Shown here: piece after piece, positions 26,068-34,468 of the stretch
Position numbering within the stretch: position 1 is the stretch's first letter
Layout of the letters: each line of letters starts with the position of its first letter
Source of the DNA: Salinirubellus salinus
GTDB lineage: Archaea > Halobacteriota > Halobacteria > Halobacteriales > Haloarculaceae
DNA length: 64,000 nt
Direction: 5' to 3'
Assembly (NCBI RefSeq): GCF_025231485.1
Contig: NZ_CP104003.1
Location: forward strand, 124,001 to 188,000
Translations under genes and position numbers: made by a program
The notes under the pieces: generated by a model
Databases searched by the model: none
Told to the model about the DNA's origin: nothing
Seen by the model: the letters and a program-made list of their open reading frames with translations, nothing else

Positions 26068-26417
26068 ATCGCGTCGGGGTCCTCACCGAGGAACTCGAGC
26101 ACCCCGTCGGCCCCCACGAACCCCTCCGAGAGTCGGTCGACCTCCTCGCCGTCCTCGAACAGCAGGAGGGTGGGCACGGAGCTGATGCGGTACTCGCTCG
26201 AGAGGTCGAACAGGTCACCGCCGTTGACGAGGGCGATGGGCGTCTCGGTCACCTTCGCGACGTTCCCGAGCACCGGCTCCATCGCGGCACACATCGAGCA
26301 GTTGCGGGTGTAGAACTCCACGAGGACGCGTGGCTCGCTCGCGAGGAGGTCCTCGAACGCCTCGGTGGAGTCGATGCTGACGGGCCGGTCGTACGTTGGT
26401 GACTCGGGTTCGCTCAT
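26064..26417 (-). CDS. thioredoxin family protein
   Basis: 117 residues from ATG 26417. Thioredoxin fold with VLVEFYTRNCSMCAAMEPVL, the CxxC at Cys40 and Cys43 having Ser-Met between the cysteines, and the cis-proline in ISSVPTLLLFEDGEEVDRL. The CSMC active site differs from the CGPC of housekeeping thioredoxins, so a special partner is likely. It reads in the same direction as nosL and lies 61 nt downstream of it; it could serve copper-site maturation, but this is inference from position only. Confidence 0.88.
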   Translation of the reverse strand: MSEPESPTYDRPVSIDSTEAFEDLLASEPRVLVEFYTRNCSMCAAMEPVLGNVAKVTETPIALVNGGDLFDLSSEYRISSVPTLLLFEDGEEVDRLSEGFVGADGVLEFLGEDPDAI

Positions 26418-26478
26418 GGCAGTGGTACGCGGTCGGTGCACAAGTGTCTGTCACCCGCCGTCGACGGGGTGGACGGGG

Positions 26479-27069
26479 TCACTTCCCCACCAGTGCCGGG
26501 CCGATGTCGTCGTAGCGGACGACGCGGCCGCCGTACTCGTCGACGAACGCCTCGGCGTCACTCTCCACCGAGAACGGGACGAAGTCCTGTCCCATCGCGC
26601 CGCGGATGTCGCTCTCGACGACGTAGTAGAGGTCCTCGGCGAGCGCGAACGACTCGGGGGCGACGTGCGAGGAGATGTAACTCCGGCGCGGCTGGCCGTC
26701 GCCGGAGACGTCGTAGTCGACCTTCGAGTAGTCGGTGACGTAGACGGCCTCGACCGTCCAGCCGCGCTGCTCGCGCTCCATCGTGTACGGGAACAGACAC
26801 TGTTTCAGCGCGTCGAAGCGCGCGGGGTTCTCGTGGCCCTCCGGGGACTCGTCCGCGAAGAACACCTGGCCGTTCGGGCCGGGGTGTTTCTCGACGACCA
26901 TCCCGCAGTTGTCACACTGCAGGCCGCCGGCGAGGGAGACGGCGGCGGGCGTCTCCCCGCCGGTCAGGGAGGTACAGCCGGCGAGCGCGAGGGTGGCGAG
27001 CGACCCCCCGGCGGCGAGCGTCTCGCGGCGGGTCAGGTGGTGGACTGGGTCGGGCGGCGTGCGTGTCAT
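26479..27069 (-). CDS. nosL: NosL-type copper-binding lipoprotein
   Basis: 196 residues. TRRETLAAGG followed by LATLALAGC gives a twin-arginine lipoprotein signal, with lipid-modified Cys32. The copper motif CDNCGM (52-57) is the NosL signature. FFADESPEGHENPARFDALK and VPFSVESDAEAFVDEYGGRV complete the domain. NosL carries Cu(I) outside the membrane for the copper centres of nitrous oxide reductase. It is divergent from nosD with a palindrome between them, and the thioredoxin gene follows. nosZ is not in the window. Confidence 0.9.
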   Translation of the reverse strand: MTRTPPDPVHHLTRRETLAAGGSLATLALAGCTSLTGGETPAAVSLAGGLQCDNCGMVVEKHPGPNGQVFFADESPEGHENPARFDALKQCLFPYTMEREQRGWTVEAVYVTDYSKVDYDVSGDGQPRRSYISSHVAPESFALAEDLYYVVESDIRGAMGQDFVPFSVESDAEAFVDEYGGRVVRYDDIGPALVGK

Positions 27070-27099
27070 GACGTGGAATCACCGGCGGGCGACAACCCG

Positions 27100-27140
27100 C
27101 CCTGCTATATTGCGCTAGACGCGCAACACTATTTAACCGG
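27100..27140. promoter_or_regulatory. divergent nosL/nosD promoter with 17-bp palindrome
   Basis: TTGCGC TAGAC GCGCAA (27110-27126) is a perfect 6-bp inverted repeat with a 5-bp spacer. It lies between AT-rich boxes for the two divergent genes: CTATAT (27105-27110) for nosL leftward and CTATTTAACC (27129-27138) for nosD rightward. Its position over both core promoters fits a shared operator for a dimeric regulator. Which regulator is unknown. Confidence 0.6.
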
Positions 27141-27209
27141 AACGCCCGCTCCCACGAGATTGGAACGACAGGGGTACCCTTGTGCGGCGGGTACGAACAG
27201 TCACTACAG

Positions 27210-29174
27210 ATGGACCCGCGTCCCGTCCTGGTCGGTCTCCTCGTGGTGCTGCTCGTGGCGGCGGCGGCGTTCGTCCCCCAGGTCGGCGGTGACGCCGGCG
27301 GGAGTTACGACCCCGTCGCGTTCGAGGACACGGTGAAACTCGGGCTGACGGACGCGGCGGCCGTCGAGGTGCGCGCGTCGAACCGGACGGTCCCGCAGGG
27401 ACAGGTGTTCTACTCGCAGTATCGCTACGTCGTCGGCTACTACGGCGTGGAGGCGCTGGTGAGCGACCTGCAGCGCCCCGGCCGGGAGCGACAGGTGGGC
27501 CGGCCGCTCGCCGTCTTCGTCACCGCGTACGAGGGGACCGAGCTCCGGGTGAACGACGACGACGAACTCTACATCCCCAGCACGACCCCGGCGACGGTCT
27601 CGTGGGTTCCGGCGGACTCGGCCACCTACGTCGTCGGGAGCGAGGCCCGCACGCCCGCCGGCGAGGTGGTGGTGCCGTTCCAGACGGCGGCAGCCGCCCG
27701 CGAGTTCGCCGACGCCCACGGCGGGCGCGTCCTCGGGTGGGACGCGGTCCGTGACCTCGACCTCCCGGGTATCGAGGCCACGCGCGACCGGATGCGGACC
27801 GCGGTGGCCGAGCGGACCGGGTGGGCCGACCGGCAGTCCGCGGCGGCACACGCGCTGCTCGACCGACCGGTCTCCGTCGTCGTCGGCGAGGACGCCCCGA
27901 CGCTGGCGGCGGCCGTCGAGCAGGCCCCTCCGAACACCACGGTCCGCCTCCCGCCGGGGACCTACGAGGCGAACGTGACCGTCTCGAAGCCGCTGACGCT
28001 CCGCGGCGCGGGCAACGACACCCACCTGCTCGGCGACGGGAACGGGAGCGTCGTCCGGGTCCACTCGCCGGGCGTCGCCGTCGCGGACCTCCGGGTGACG
28101 GGGGTCGGAAACAGCACCAGCCCCGACGTGCGCCCCGAGGACACCGGCGAGTGGGACTACGCGGTCCAGATGGGCTACGGCTACGGCGACGCGGCCGTCT
28201 CCGTCGTCGAGTCGGACGGGGTGCTCGTCTCGAACGTCTGGACGCGGACGCCCGCCAACGGCGTCCTCGTCCGGGACAGCGACGGTGTGGTCGTCGCCAA
28301 CGTCACCGTCGTCGGCAGCGGGGAGTGGCAGGACGGGTTCATGGGCGTGATGTCGATGCGTGCGCGGCCCGTCGTCCAGGACTCGACGTTCGTCGGCGGA
28401 CGCGACGGCGTCTACATGCACCTCTCTGACGGCCTCGTCGTCCGCGACTCGCGGATGGTCGGGATGCGCTTCGGCGTCCACGAGATGTACTCCTCCGACA
28501 TCCTCGTGGCGAACAACACGGTCCGGGAGACGGACGTGGGGCTCATCACGATGACCCGCCCACGTGGCAACGCCCTCGTCGACAACGACGTTCGCGAGAG
28601 CGGCGCCGGCATCGCCATCAGCGGGTCGGCCACCTACGTCGCCGGCAACGTCCTCGTGGACAACCGCTACGGCCTGCAGATACCCTCGGAGACGAGCCTC
28701 TACGAGCACAACGTCGTGGCGTACAACGAGATCGGCGTCAGGGCGACCGCGCTCCTCCCGTCGAACACCGTCGTCGCCAACGACTTCGTCGGCAACGACC
28801 GCCCGGTCGTCGCCCCCCTCGGCCCGCTGCGCGTCTGGACCGTCGACGGCGAGGGCAACTACTGGGACACGGCTCCCGGACGGGACCGCGACGGCGACGG
28901 CACGCTGGAGCGAGCGTACCGTCCGACGGGTGCCGTCGACGGACGCGTGGGACGCGTCCCGGGTGCCGAGACGCTCGCCCGGTCGCCAGCCGTCGCCGGC
29001 CTCCGGACCCTGCAGGAGGCCGTCCCCGGCCTGCGTTCGAGGGGCGCCGTCGACCTCGCGCCGAGCGTCTCACCCGGTCGCCCGACGGTCGTCGAGCGAC
29101 TGAACGCCACCCGACCCGAGCCGAGCACCGCCCGCGACGTGACGACCGACCGGACCCTCGACCCCCAGCCATGA
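27210..29174 (+). CDS. nosD: NosD-type copper-processing beta-helix protein with N-terminal NosL-like domain
   Basis: 654 residues from ATG 27210. Residues 1-25 form a signal/anchor helix. Residues about 45-185 resemble a second NosL-like domain: TYVVGSEARTPAGEVVVPFQ and AAAREFADAHGGRV match the end of the NosL protein next door, but the CxxCGM copper motif is absent. From about 215 comes the periplasmic right-handed beta helix (NosD/CASH repeats): TVRLPPGTYEANVTV, GVLVRDSDGVVVANVTVV and so on to about 560. NosD with NosF and NosY supports assembly of the N2O reductase copper cluster. The tail is low-complexity. Confidence 0.9.
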   Translation: MDPRPVLVGLLVVLLVAAAAFVPQVGGDAGGSYDPVAFEDTVKLGLTDAAAVEVRASNRTVPQGQVFYSQYRYVVGYYGVEALVSDLQRPGRERQVGRPLAVFVTAYEGTELRVNDDDELYIPSTTPATVSWVPADSATYVVGSEARTPAGEVVVPFQTAAAAREFADAHGGRVLGWDAVRDLDLPGIEATRDRMRTAVAERTGWADRQSAAAHALLDRPVSVVVGEDAPTLAAAVEQAPPNTTVRLPPGTYEANVTVSKPLTLRGAGNDTHLLGDGNGSVVRVHSPGVAVADLRVTGVGNSTSPDVRPEDTGEWDYAVQMGYGYGDAAVSVVESDGVLVSNVWTRTPANGVLVRDSDGVVVANVTVVGSGEWQDGFMGVMSMRARPVVQDSTFVGGRDGVYMHLSDGLVVRDSRMVGMRFGVHEMYSSDILVANNTVRETDVGLITMTRPRGNALVDNDVRESGAGIAISGSATYVAGNVLVDNRYGLQIPSETSLYEHNVVAYNEIGVRATALLPSNTVVANDFVGNDRPVVAPLGPLRVWTVDGEGNYWDTAPGRDRDGDGTLERAYRPTGAVDGRVGRVPGAETLARSPAVAGLRTLQEAVPGLRSRGAVDLAPSVSPGRPTVVERLNATRPEPSTARDVTTDRTLDPQP

Positions 29175-30043
29175 CCACCTCCGACTCGACCCAGCGGACG
29201 GCCGACCCGACCGGTACCGACAGCCAGTCCCCGCCCGAGCAGGCTCGGGCGGACGAGACGTCCACCGAGGTGTCGGACGCGCGGACGCCACTGCTCACCG
29301 TCGACGGCGTCTCCAGGTCGTTCGGCGACCTCCGGGTCCTCGACGACGTCTCGTTCGTCGTCGAGCGCTCGTCGGTGGTGGCACTGGCCGGACCGAACGG
29401 ATCGGGCAAGTCGACGCTCCTCCGGATCGTCGCCGGGCTCACCGAGAACGGCGGGACCGTCACGCTCGCGGCGAGCGGGCCGCGACGGGTGGGCTACCTG
29501 CCGCAGTCACCCGCGTTCCGACCGGGGTTCACCGTGGACGAGACGCTCTCGTTCTACGCCGCGTTGCTCCCCGGCGACCCGTCCGTCGAGGCGGCGCTCG
29601 AGCGGGTCGGCCTCTCGGCCGCTCGCGACCGACGCGTCGAGGACCTCTCGGGCGGGATGCGCCGTCTACTCGGGCTGGCGCAGGCGTCGCTCGGCGACCC
29701 GGCCCTGCTGTTGCTCGACGAGCCGACGAGCGACCTCGACCCACGGATGACGGCCCACGTCTTCGCCGTGGTCGACGAGCTCGCGGCCGCCGGGGCGTCG
29801 GTGGTGCTGGCGACCCACGACCCGCGTGGGGTCGACCGGAGCGACGTGGCGATGTTGCTGGCCGACGGCCGGATCGTCGCCCGGGGCCCGCCGGCCGAGT
29901 TCCGCGACGGGGACCACGACGCCCTCGCGGGGCTGTTCGAGGCCGCACCGGGTGGCGCCGTCACGGAGGCGGGGGTCGCGCCGATGGTCGGAGCGGCGGC
30001 CCGACAGGCCGAGGGTGACGAGGTCGGAGGTGACGGGCGATGA
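29171..30043 (+). CDS. nosF: NosF-type ABC transporter ATP-binding protein
   Basis: 290 residues. A disordered 40-residue N-terminus precedes an ABC ATPase: Walker A GPNGSGKST (74-82), signature LSGGMRRLLGLAQASLG, Walker B LLLLDEPTSDLDP and the switch His in VVLATHDPRG. Its ATG overlaps the nosD stop and its stop overlaps the nosY start (ATGA both times), so nosD-nosF-nosY is one operon. With NosY it forms the exporter that works with NosD. Confidence 0.92.
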   Translation: MTTSDSTQRTADPTGTDSQSPPEQARADETSTEVSDARTPLLTVDGVSRSFGDLRVLDDVSFVVERSSVVALAGPNGSGKSTLLRIVAGLTENGGTVTLAASGPRRVGYLPQSPAFRPGFTVDETLSFYAALLPGDPSVEAALERVGLSAARDRRVEDLSGGMRRLLGLAQASLGDPALLLLDEPTSDLDPRMTAHVFAVVDELAAAGASVVLATHDPRGVDRSDVAMLLADGRIVARGPPAEFRDGDHDALAGLFEAAPGGAVTEAGVAPMVGAAARQAEGDEVGGDGR

Positions 30044-30918
30044 GCGAGGCGACCACGGAGGCCGGGTCGGCCGCGGAGTCCGGGGCCGAACGCGGCGGTC
30101 GGCGCGCCGCCGTCGACCGCTTCCTCGCCGTCGTGGAGCGAGAACTGACGACGACGGTCCGGACCCAGAGCGTCCTCGCGCTCGCGGTGGGGTTCGCCCT
30201 CGTGGTGGTCGGGCTCGGCTGGGTCGGCGGCACCGTCGGCTACGTCCCGGCGGTGCTGAACCTGCTCACGCCGACCGAACTGCTCGTCCCGGTGCTCGCG
30301 CTGGCGTTCGGGTTCCGTGCGGTCCTCGGTGACGCCGAGCGGGGCGAACTCGACGTGCTCCGGACCTACCCCGTCGAGCGGACGGAGTACGTCCTCGGGG
30401 TCTACGTCGGGCGCGCGGCGGCGCTGGTCGTCGTCCTGCTGGTGCCGTACCTGCTGGTGGGGCTGCTGGTCGCCGTCGCCGGTGGGGCCGGCACGAGCGT
30501 CGTCGCCTCGCACGCGGGCGCGGACTCGATCCTGCTCTACGTCCGGTTCGTCGTCCTGACGGTCCTGCTGGGGCTGGTGGCGCTCGCGGTGGCACTCGCC
30601 ATCTCGGCAGCCGCCGCGGGCGCCCGGAGCGCCGTCGCGCTCGCCGTCGGCACGGCGCTCGCGCTCGGCGTCGGGTTCGACCTCGCCGTCGTCGGAGGGC
30701 TGAGCGGTGGCTACGTCTCCGAGGGGGCGGTCCGCTGGCTACTCGCGCTGAGTCCGACCGGCGCGTTCCGGGGGCTCGTCCTCCGGACCGTCCTCGACCC
30801 GGTGCTGTCGGGGGCGAGCGGGTCGGGCCTGCCGGACCTCGTCGGGCTGGTGCTGTGGCTCGCCGGGGCGCTGTTCGTCGCACTGGTGGCCGTCGCCCCC
30901 GTCCGGTGGCGGCGCTGA
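30040..30918 (+). CDS. nosY: NosY-type ABC transporter permease
   Basis: 292 residues with six hydrophobic segments, beginning with a soluble N-terminus and LAVVERELTTTVRTQSVLAL. LNLLTPTELLVPVLALAFGF and DAERGELDVLRTYPVERTEY are typical of NosY/ABC-2 permeases, the latter being the coupling-loop motif. It is the membrane part of NosF/NosY. Overlaps nosF. No further gene follows in the unit; the next is in the opposite direction. Confidence 0.9.
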   Translation: MSEATTEAGSAAESGAERGGRRAAVDRFLAVVERELTTTVRTQSVLALAVGFALVVVGLGWVGGTVGYVPAVLNLLTPTELLVPVLALAFGFRAVLGDAERGELDVLRTYPVERTEYVLGVYVGRAAALVVVLLVPYLLVGLLVAVAGGAGTSVVASHAGADSILLYVRFVVLTVLLGLVALAVALAISAAAAGARSAVALAVGTALALGVGFDLAVVGGLSGGYVSEGAVRWLLALSPTGAFRGLVLRTVLDPVLSGASGSGLPDLVGLVLWLAGALFVALVAVAPVRWRR

Positions 30919-30937
30919 GCGACGCGCGCCGGGCGGG

Positions 30938-31516
30938 TCAGTCGACGACCTCCTCCATCGTCCGTCGGTCGGTCCGGTAGGTCCGGCCGAGTCGCTCGGT
31001 GTCGACCTCGAGCAGTTCCTCGAACTCCTCGGGGTAGCGGTAGCCCGAGACACGGGCGTCCTGCTGGACGCGGAGGACGTGGGCGTACTCGCCGGCGGTG
31101 GACGGGGCCACGCCGAGCTCGGCGGCGGCGTCCGCGACGCTCGCCCCGCCGTCGAGGAGTGTCCGGAGCGCGTCCACGTCGAACGTCGCCTCGGTGTCGG
31201 CCGGCCGGAACAGGTGGAGGTTCACCCGAGCCCGGGCGACCGTCTCGGGGCTGACCCCGAGGTGGGCGGCCACCTCGGCGTCGGACCGTCCGGCGTAGTA
31301 CCCCCTGACGACGGTCACGAGCGCCGGGCGGTCGAGCGAGGTGCGGAAGCCGTAGCGTTCGCGCATCCGCTCGACGACGCGCCCGAGCCGCTCGTCGACG
31401 GTCGCCTCGTCGGGGAAGTCACCCCGCCGGGCGTGCTGTCGCTCGGTCGAGGTCGGCTCCCCGCCGAGGTCGATGTACAGTTGCTTGAGGCGCTCTACGC
31501 GGTCGTTCGTCTGCAT
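30938..31516 (-). CDS. conditioned-medium-induced protein 4 homologue (HTH protein)
   Basis: 192 residues from ATG 31516. LKQLYIDLGGEPTSTERQHA at the start, VERMRERYGFRTSL, then two homeodomain-like helix-turn-helix units: YYAGRSDAEVAAHLGVSPET and LDGGASVADAAAELGVAPST. This matches the haloarchaeal protein family first named for induction by conditioned medium in high-density cultures. It is probably a DNA-binding regulator. It converges on nosY, ending 20 nt from it, so control of nos from this gene would have to be in trans. Confidence 0.83.
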   Translation of the reverse strand: MQTNDRVERLKQLYIDLGGEPTSTERQHARRGDFPDEATVDERLGRVVERMRERYGFRTSLDRPALVTVVRGYYAGRSDAEVAAHLGVSPETVARARVNLHLFRPADTEATFDVDALRTLLDGGASVADAAAELGVAPSTAGEYAHVLRVQQDARVSGYRYPEEFEELLEVDTERLGRTYRTDRRTMEEVVD

Positions 31517-31648
31517 GGTGGTACCTCGCCCGGCCGTCGCTGGCCGAGCAGTATAACGCTCACAGTAGGTCCCGTGAGGATATAGCCCTTCCTCGCCACC
31601 CGACGCGAGGCGGTAGGCCTTTGCTACTCCCGCACGTACCTCGATACA

Positions 31649-31966
31649 ATGATTCAGCGTCTGGTCGACCAGCTGGAGAAGCAGGCACGTGACCTCACTG
31701 TCCTCGAGACGGTCATCGAACACCACCCCATCGGCATCGTCCGGCTCTCGCAGGAGACGGACGTTCCCGAGCACAAGGTGCGCTACTCCCTCCGGATGCT
31801 GGAGAACGACGGGCTCATCGAGGCGACCCAGCAGGGGGCCATCCCCGCCGAGGGCATCGAGGAGACGGTCGAGGACATAAATGCGAGCATCGACGACCTG
31901 ATCGCCCGCATCGAGGCCATGGGCGAGGGGCCCGTCGAGGAAGTGACCGACGCGACGGCCGACTAG
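31649..31966 (+). CDS. small winged-helix regulator
   Basis: 105 residues. LTVLETVIEHHPIGIVRLSQ, then ETDVPEHKVRYSLRMLENDG and LIEATQQGAIPAEGI form a winged helix of the archaeal predicted regulator type. The C-terminal half (IEETVEDINASIDDLIARIE) is an acidic amphipathic helix, probably for dimerisation. No effector domain. Its stop shares CTAG (31963-31966) with the convergent acetyltransferase. Targets unknown. Confidence 0.75.
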   Translation: MIQRLVDQLEKQARDLTVLETVIEHHPIGIVRLSQETDVPEHKVRYSLRMLENDGLIEATQQGAIPAEGIEETVEDINASIDDLIARIEAMGEGPVEEVTDATAD

Positions 31967-33210
31967 AAGCCCTCTCTGAGGAGCGTCGGTTCTGCGGGGA
32001 ACAGCGCGTCGAGCGACGCCACCGCCGGGTCCGTCGGGGCGGCGGCTATCGCCCCCGTCTCGGCGAGGAACGTCGCGTCGCGGAAGCCGACGACCAGTTG
32101 CGAGAGCGCCCGCATCGGGAGCGTCACGACCGGGTCCGCCTCGGTCGGCTCGCAGCGTGGCTCACCTCCCTCGACGGTCAGCCGGAACGTCCCGTCGTTC
32201 GCCGGGAGGACCGGGTCGGTGACGCCGACCGTGACCGTCCCGTCGGTGGGGTAGTCGAGCGTCGAGAGCGCGTCGACCACGTCCACCACGCGGACCATCG
32301 GGCCGGCCTTCGTCCGGACGGTCACCGCGGAGGGGTCCTCGACGAGGTCGAGCAGCCGCGCGTCCGGGTCGGGCGGGCAGTACCACTCGACGGTCTCGAC
32401 CTGCGAGTCGTGGTCGCCGAGGAACCGCAGGAGGTGGCGGTACGCCTCGTGGTCGGTCCAGGCCGACTCCAGCACCCGGAGCGTCCGGCCGTCGTCGCCG
32501 TCGCCGTCGGCGAACCGGTAGACGAGGTACGCGCGGGCCTCGCCGCCGTCGTCGTCCCAGCGGTAGCCGAAACTGTCCTCGCCGCCCCACCACTGGAAGA
32601 CGCGCTTCTCCCACCACTCGGCGGTCCGGTCGACGTGGAGCGCGCGGTCGGCCTCGTGGGCCGCCAGTACGGGCGCGAGCGTCTCCCAGTCGTCGGGGCC
32701 GGAGGGGACGAACTCGCCCGCCGGCGCGGCGCCCGCGCCGCGCAACTGTTCGGGCGGGGTCTCCACCTCGTCGTACAGCGAACAGGTCTCCCAGCCCAGC
32801 GCGCGGTAGAACGACCGCTTGAACGGCCAGAGCACGGAGAGCGGCAAGTCGGCCTCGCGGAACTCCACGAGCATCTCGGTCAGGAGGTCGCGGACGTGAC
32901 CGCGGCGGCGGTGTTCGGGCGGGGTGGCGGCAGCCGTCACCGCGCCGAGCGGGTGGAACGCACCGCGGACGCGGGTCTCGAACTCGTGCCACCCGGCGAC
33001 GGCGACCGGGTCGGCGTCGGCCTCGCCGGCGGGGAACAGGCCACGGTTCTCGCGGGCGACGAGTTCGTCGTCCTCGACGCGCTCGCGGAGGTCCTCGCGG
33101 GCGTCCTCGTCCCACGGGCCCGCCGTCGGGCGGAAGGCGTAGCGGACGTACTGGTGGAACCGCTCGTCGTCGGCCGGCAGGTGCCGGTACTCGGTCCGCG
33201 GGGTGTCCAT
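31963..33210 (-). CDS. GNAT acetyltransferase of the Eis type
   Basis: 415 residues from ATG 33210. A GNAT core occupies the first half: HPLGAVTAAATPPEHRRRGH carries the acetyl-CoA-binding V/A-x-PEHRRRGH loop, and VLWPFKRSFYRALGWE is the Eis motif. A second degenerate GNAT repeat and an SCP2-like C-terminal domain follow (VGFRDATFLAETGAIAAA). Eis proteins acetylate amines on aminoglycosides or lysines. In archaea the substrate is unknown. Cytoplasmic. Confidence 0.85.
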   Translation of the reverse strand: MDTPRTEYRHLPADDERFHQYVRYAFRPTAGPWDEDAREDLRERVEDDELVARENRGLFPAGEADADPVAVAGWHEFETRVRGAFHPLGAVTAAATPPEHRRRGHVRDLLTEMLVEFREADLPLSVLWPFKRSFYRALGWETCSLYDEVETPPEQLRGAGAAPAGEFVPSGPDDWETLAPVLAAHEADRALHVDRTAEWWEKRVFQWWGGEDSFGYRWDDDGGEARAYLVYRFADGDGDDGRTLRVLESAWTDHEAYRHLLRFLGDHDSQVETVEWYCPPDPDARLLDLVEDPSAVTVRTKAGPMVRVVDVVDALSTLDYPTDGTVTVGVTDPVLPANDGTFRLTVEGGEPRCEPTEADPVVTLPMRALSQLVVGFRDATFLAETGAIAAAPTDPAVASLDALFPAEPTLLREGF

Positions 33211-33316
33211 ATCCCCGAGGGGACGGCGCGGGTCAAGAGTGCGTCGGCGGCGTGTGTGGTGCTCACGCCCGCCGTGGGGCGTCAGATTCAGGGTTCGGCC
33301 ACCCGTACTCGGTGGT

Positions 33317-33568
33317 ATGCCCACTATCGTCTCGCCAGAGATGGAGTCGGACCCCCCGCGGTGGCTGCGTGCGCTCGTGGTGCTCGCGGCGGGGATCGCG
33401 CTCTCGGGGATCGCCGACTTCGCGCTGACACAGGCCGGCTACAGGGGGCTCGGGGCCTACGTCTGGGCGACGGGGTACGCCGGCACCATCCTGCTCATGT
33501 TCTTCCTCTACCTGCGGCCGCTCGACCTGCAGGGACCGGACGGGGAGGGCGAGGAGCGGGCCGACTGA
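33317..33568 (+). CDS. small two-helix membrane protein, unknown
   Basis: 83 residues from ATG 33317 (an internal ATG at 33341 is possible). Two hydrophobic segments: WLRALVVLAAGIALSGIADF and GYAGTILLMFFLYLRP, then a short acidic tail. No family recognised. A similar-size membrane gene follows 90 nt on, but with its own upstream AT-rich box. Confidence 0.6.
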   Translation: MPTIVSPEMESDPPRWLRALVVLAAGIALSGIADFALTQAGYRGLGAYVWATGYAGTILLMFFLYLRPLDLQGPDGEGEERAD

Positions 33569-33658
33569 CGGGGCCGGCCGCGGCGCCCGCCGAGTGTTCC
33601 ACGGTCCCGCTCGCTAACGGAAACCTTATGCGCGAATCCACGCCATTTCGGGGCAAGG

Positions 33659-33925
33659 ATGTTCGCGCTACCGCTCCAGCTCGTCGACAGCTTCCTCCTC
33701 CAGTACAACGTGGGGCAAGCCATCCTCGCGCTGTACATCCTGAGCACGCTCGCGGCGCTCCCGCTCAAGTCGCAGAAGATAATCGGCATCAACACCGTCG
33801 TGTTCGGCGTCATCTTCCTGCTGACGCCGACGGGCCCGGCGGCGCTCCAGCCGGTCCACTTCCAGTTCCTCGGCATCGCGCTCATCTTCGTCGGGCCGTT
33901 CCTCGTCCTCACCGCCGACCGGTGA
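33659..33925 (+). CDS. small three-helix membrane protein, unknown
   Basis: 88 residues from ATG 33659, preceded by the AT-rich ACCTTATGCG about 33 nt upstream. Hydrophobic segments: NVGQAILALYILSTLAAL, IIGINTVVFGVIFLLTP and FLGIALIFVGPFLVLTA, joined by short basic LKSQK and polar loops. The compact, well-conserved-looking sequence suggests a real haloarchaeal protein, but I cannot name a family or function. The 218 bp after it hold no gene. Confidence 0.65.
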   Translation: MFALPLQLVDSFLLQYNVGQAILALYILSTLAALPLKSQKIIGINTVVFGVIFLLTPTGPAALQPVHFQFLGIALIFVGPFLVLTADR

Positions 33926-34143
33926 CCCGGCCCCGGTGGTGACCTGCCCCCGGCTCCGACGCGCGCGAACCGCCCCCGCTCTCTCCGCTCTCCTCCCGAT
34001 CCGTCCCGTTCCACCCACCCGACAGTCCCCACGCCCGGCGAGCGCCGTCGTCACTCCCCGGGCGAGTGCCGGCCGAGCCGACACGGCTGTCGCTCGGGAG
34101 TGGTGATAATACGGTCTGAGTACGGTACCTCTACTCGACTGCC

Positions 34144-34338
34144 TTACAGGCGGACGAGGTTCTTCGCGCGCGGGCCCTTGTCGGACTGCGTGATCTCGAA
34201 CTCGACCTCCTGACCCTCTTCCAGGTCCGGGCCGCCGACGTCTTCCATGTGGAAGAAGACGTCCTCGTCGGAATCCTCAGTCTCGATGAAGCCGTAGCCG
34301 CCAGTGTCGTTGAAGAAATCAACCTTTCCGGTCGCCAT
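34144..34338 (-). CDS. cspA: cold-shock domain protein
   Basis: 64 residues from ATG 34338. Single CSD: RNP1-type [18 protein letters not shown]2-type [29 protein letters not shown] at the end. It binds single-stranded RNA/DNA and acts as an RNA chaperone. More acidic than bacterial CspA, as expected for haloarchaea. A TATA box sits about 30 nt upstream. Abundant, stand-alone gene. Confidence 0.96.
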   Translation of the reverse strand: MATGKVDFFNDTGGYGFIETEDSDEDVFFHMEDVGGPDLEEGQEVEFEITQSDKGPRAKNLVRL

Positions 34339-34363
34339 TTGCGATTGGAGGGAATGCAGCCCC

Positions 34364-34374
34364 ACGTATAAGGC
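34364..34374 (-). promoter_or_regulatory. TATA-box promoter of cspA
   Basis: Minus-strand GCCTTATACGTG lies 27-36 nt before the cspA ATG at 34338, the standard distance for a leaderless or short-leader archaeal transcript. Confidence 0.65.
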
Positions 34375-34468
34375 TTCTGGCGTAGACGTTCAGATAGTCG
34401 ACAGGTGTCTAGGCACCCCAGACTGGTCCGAACGGGTCGTAGAACTCTCCAGAGTGCCGTCTGGGCGC

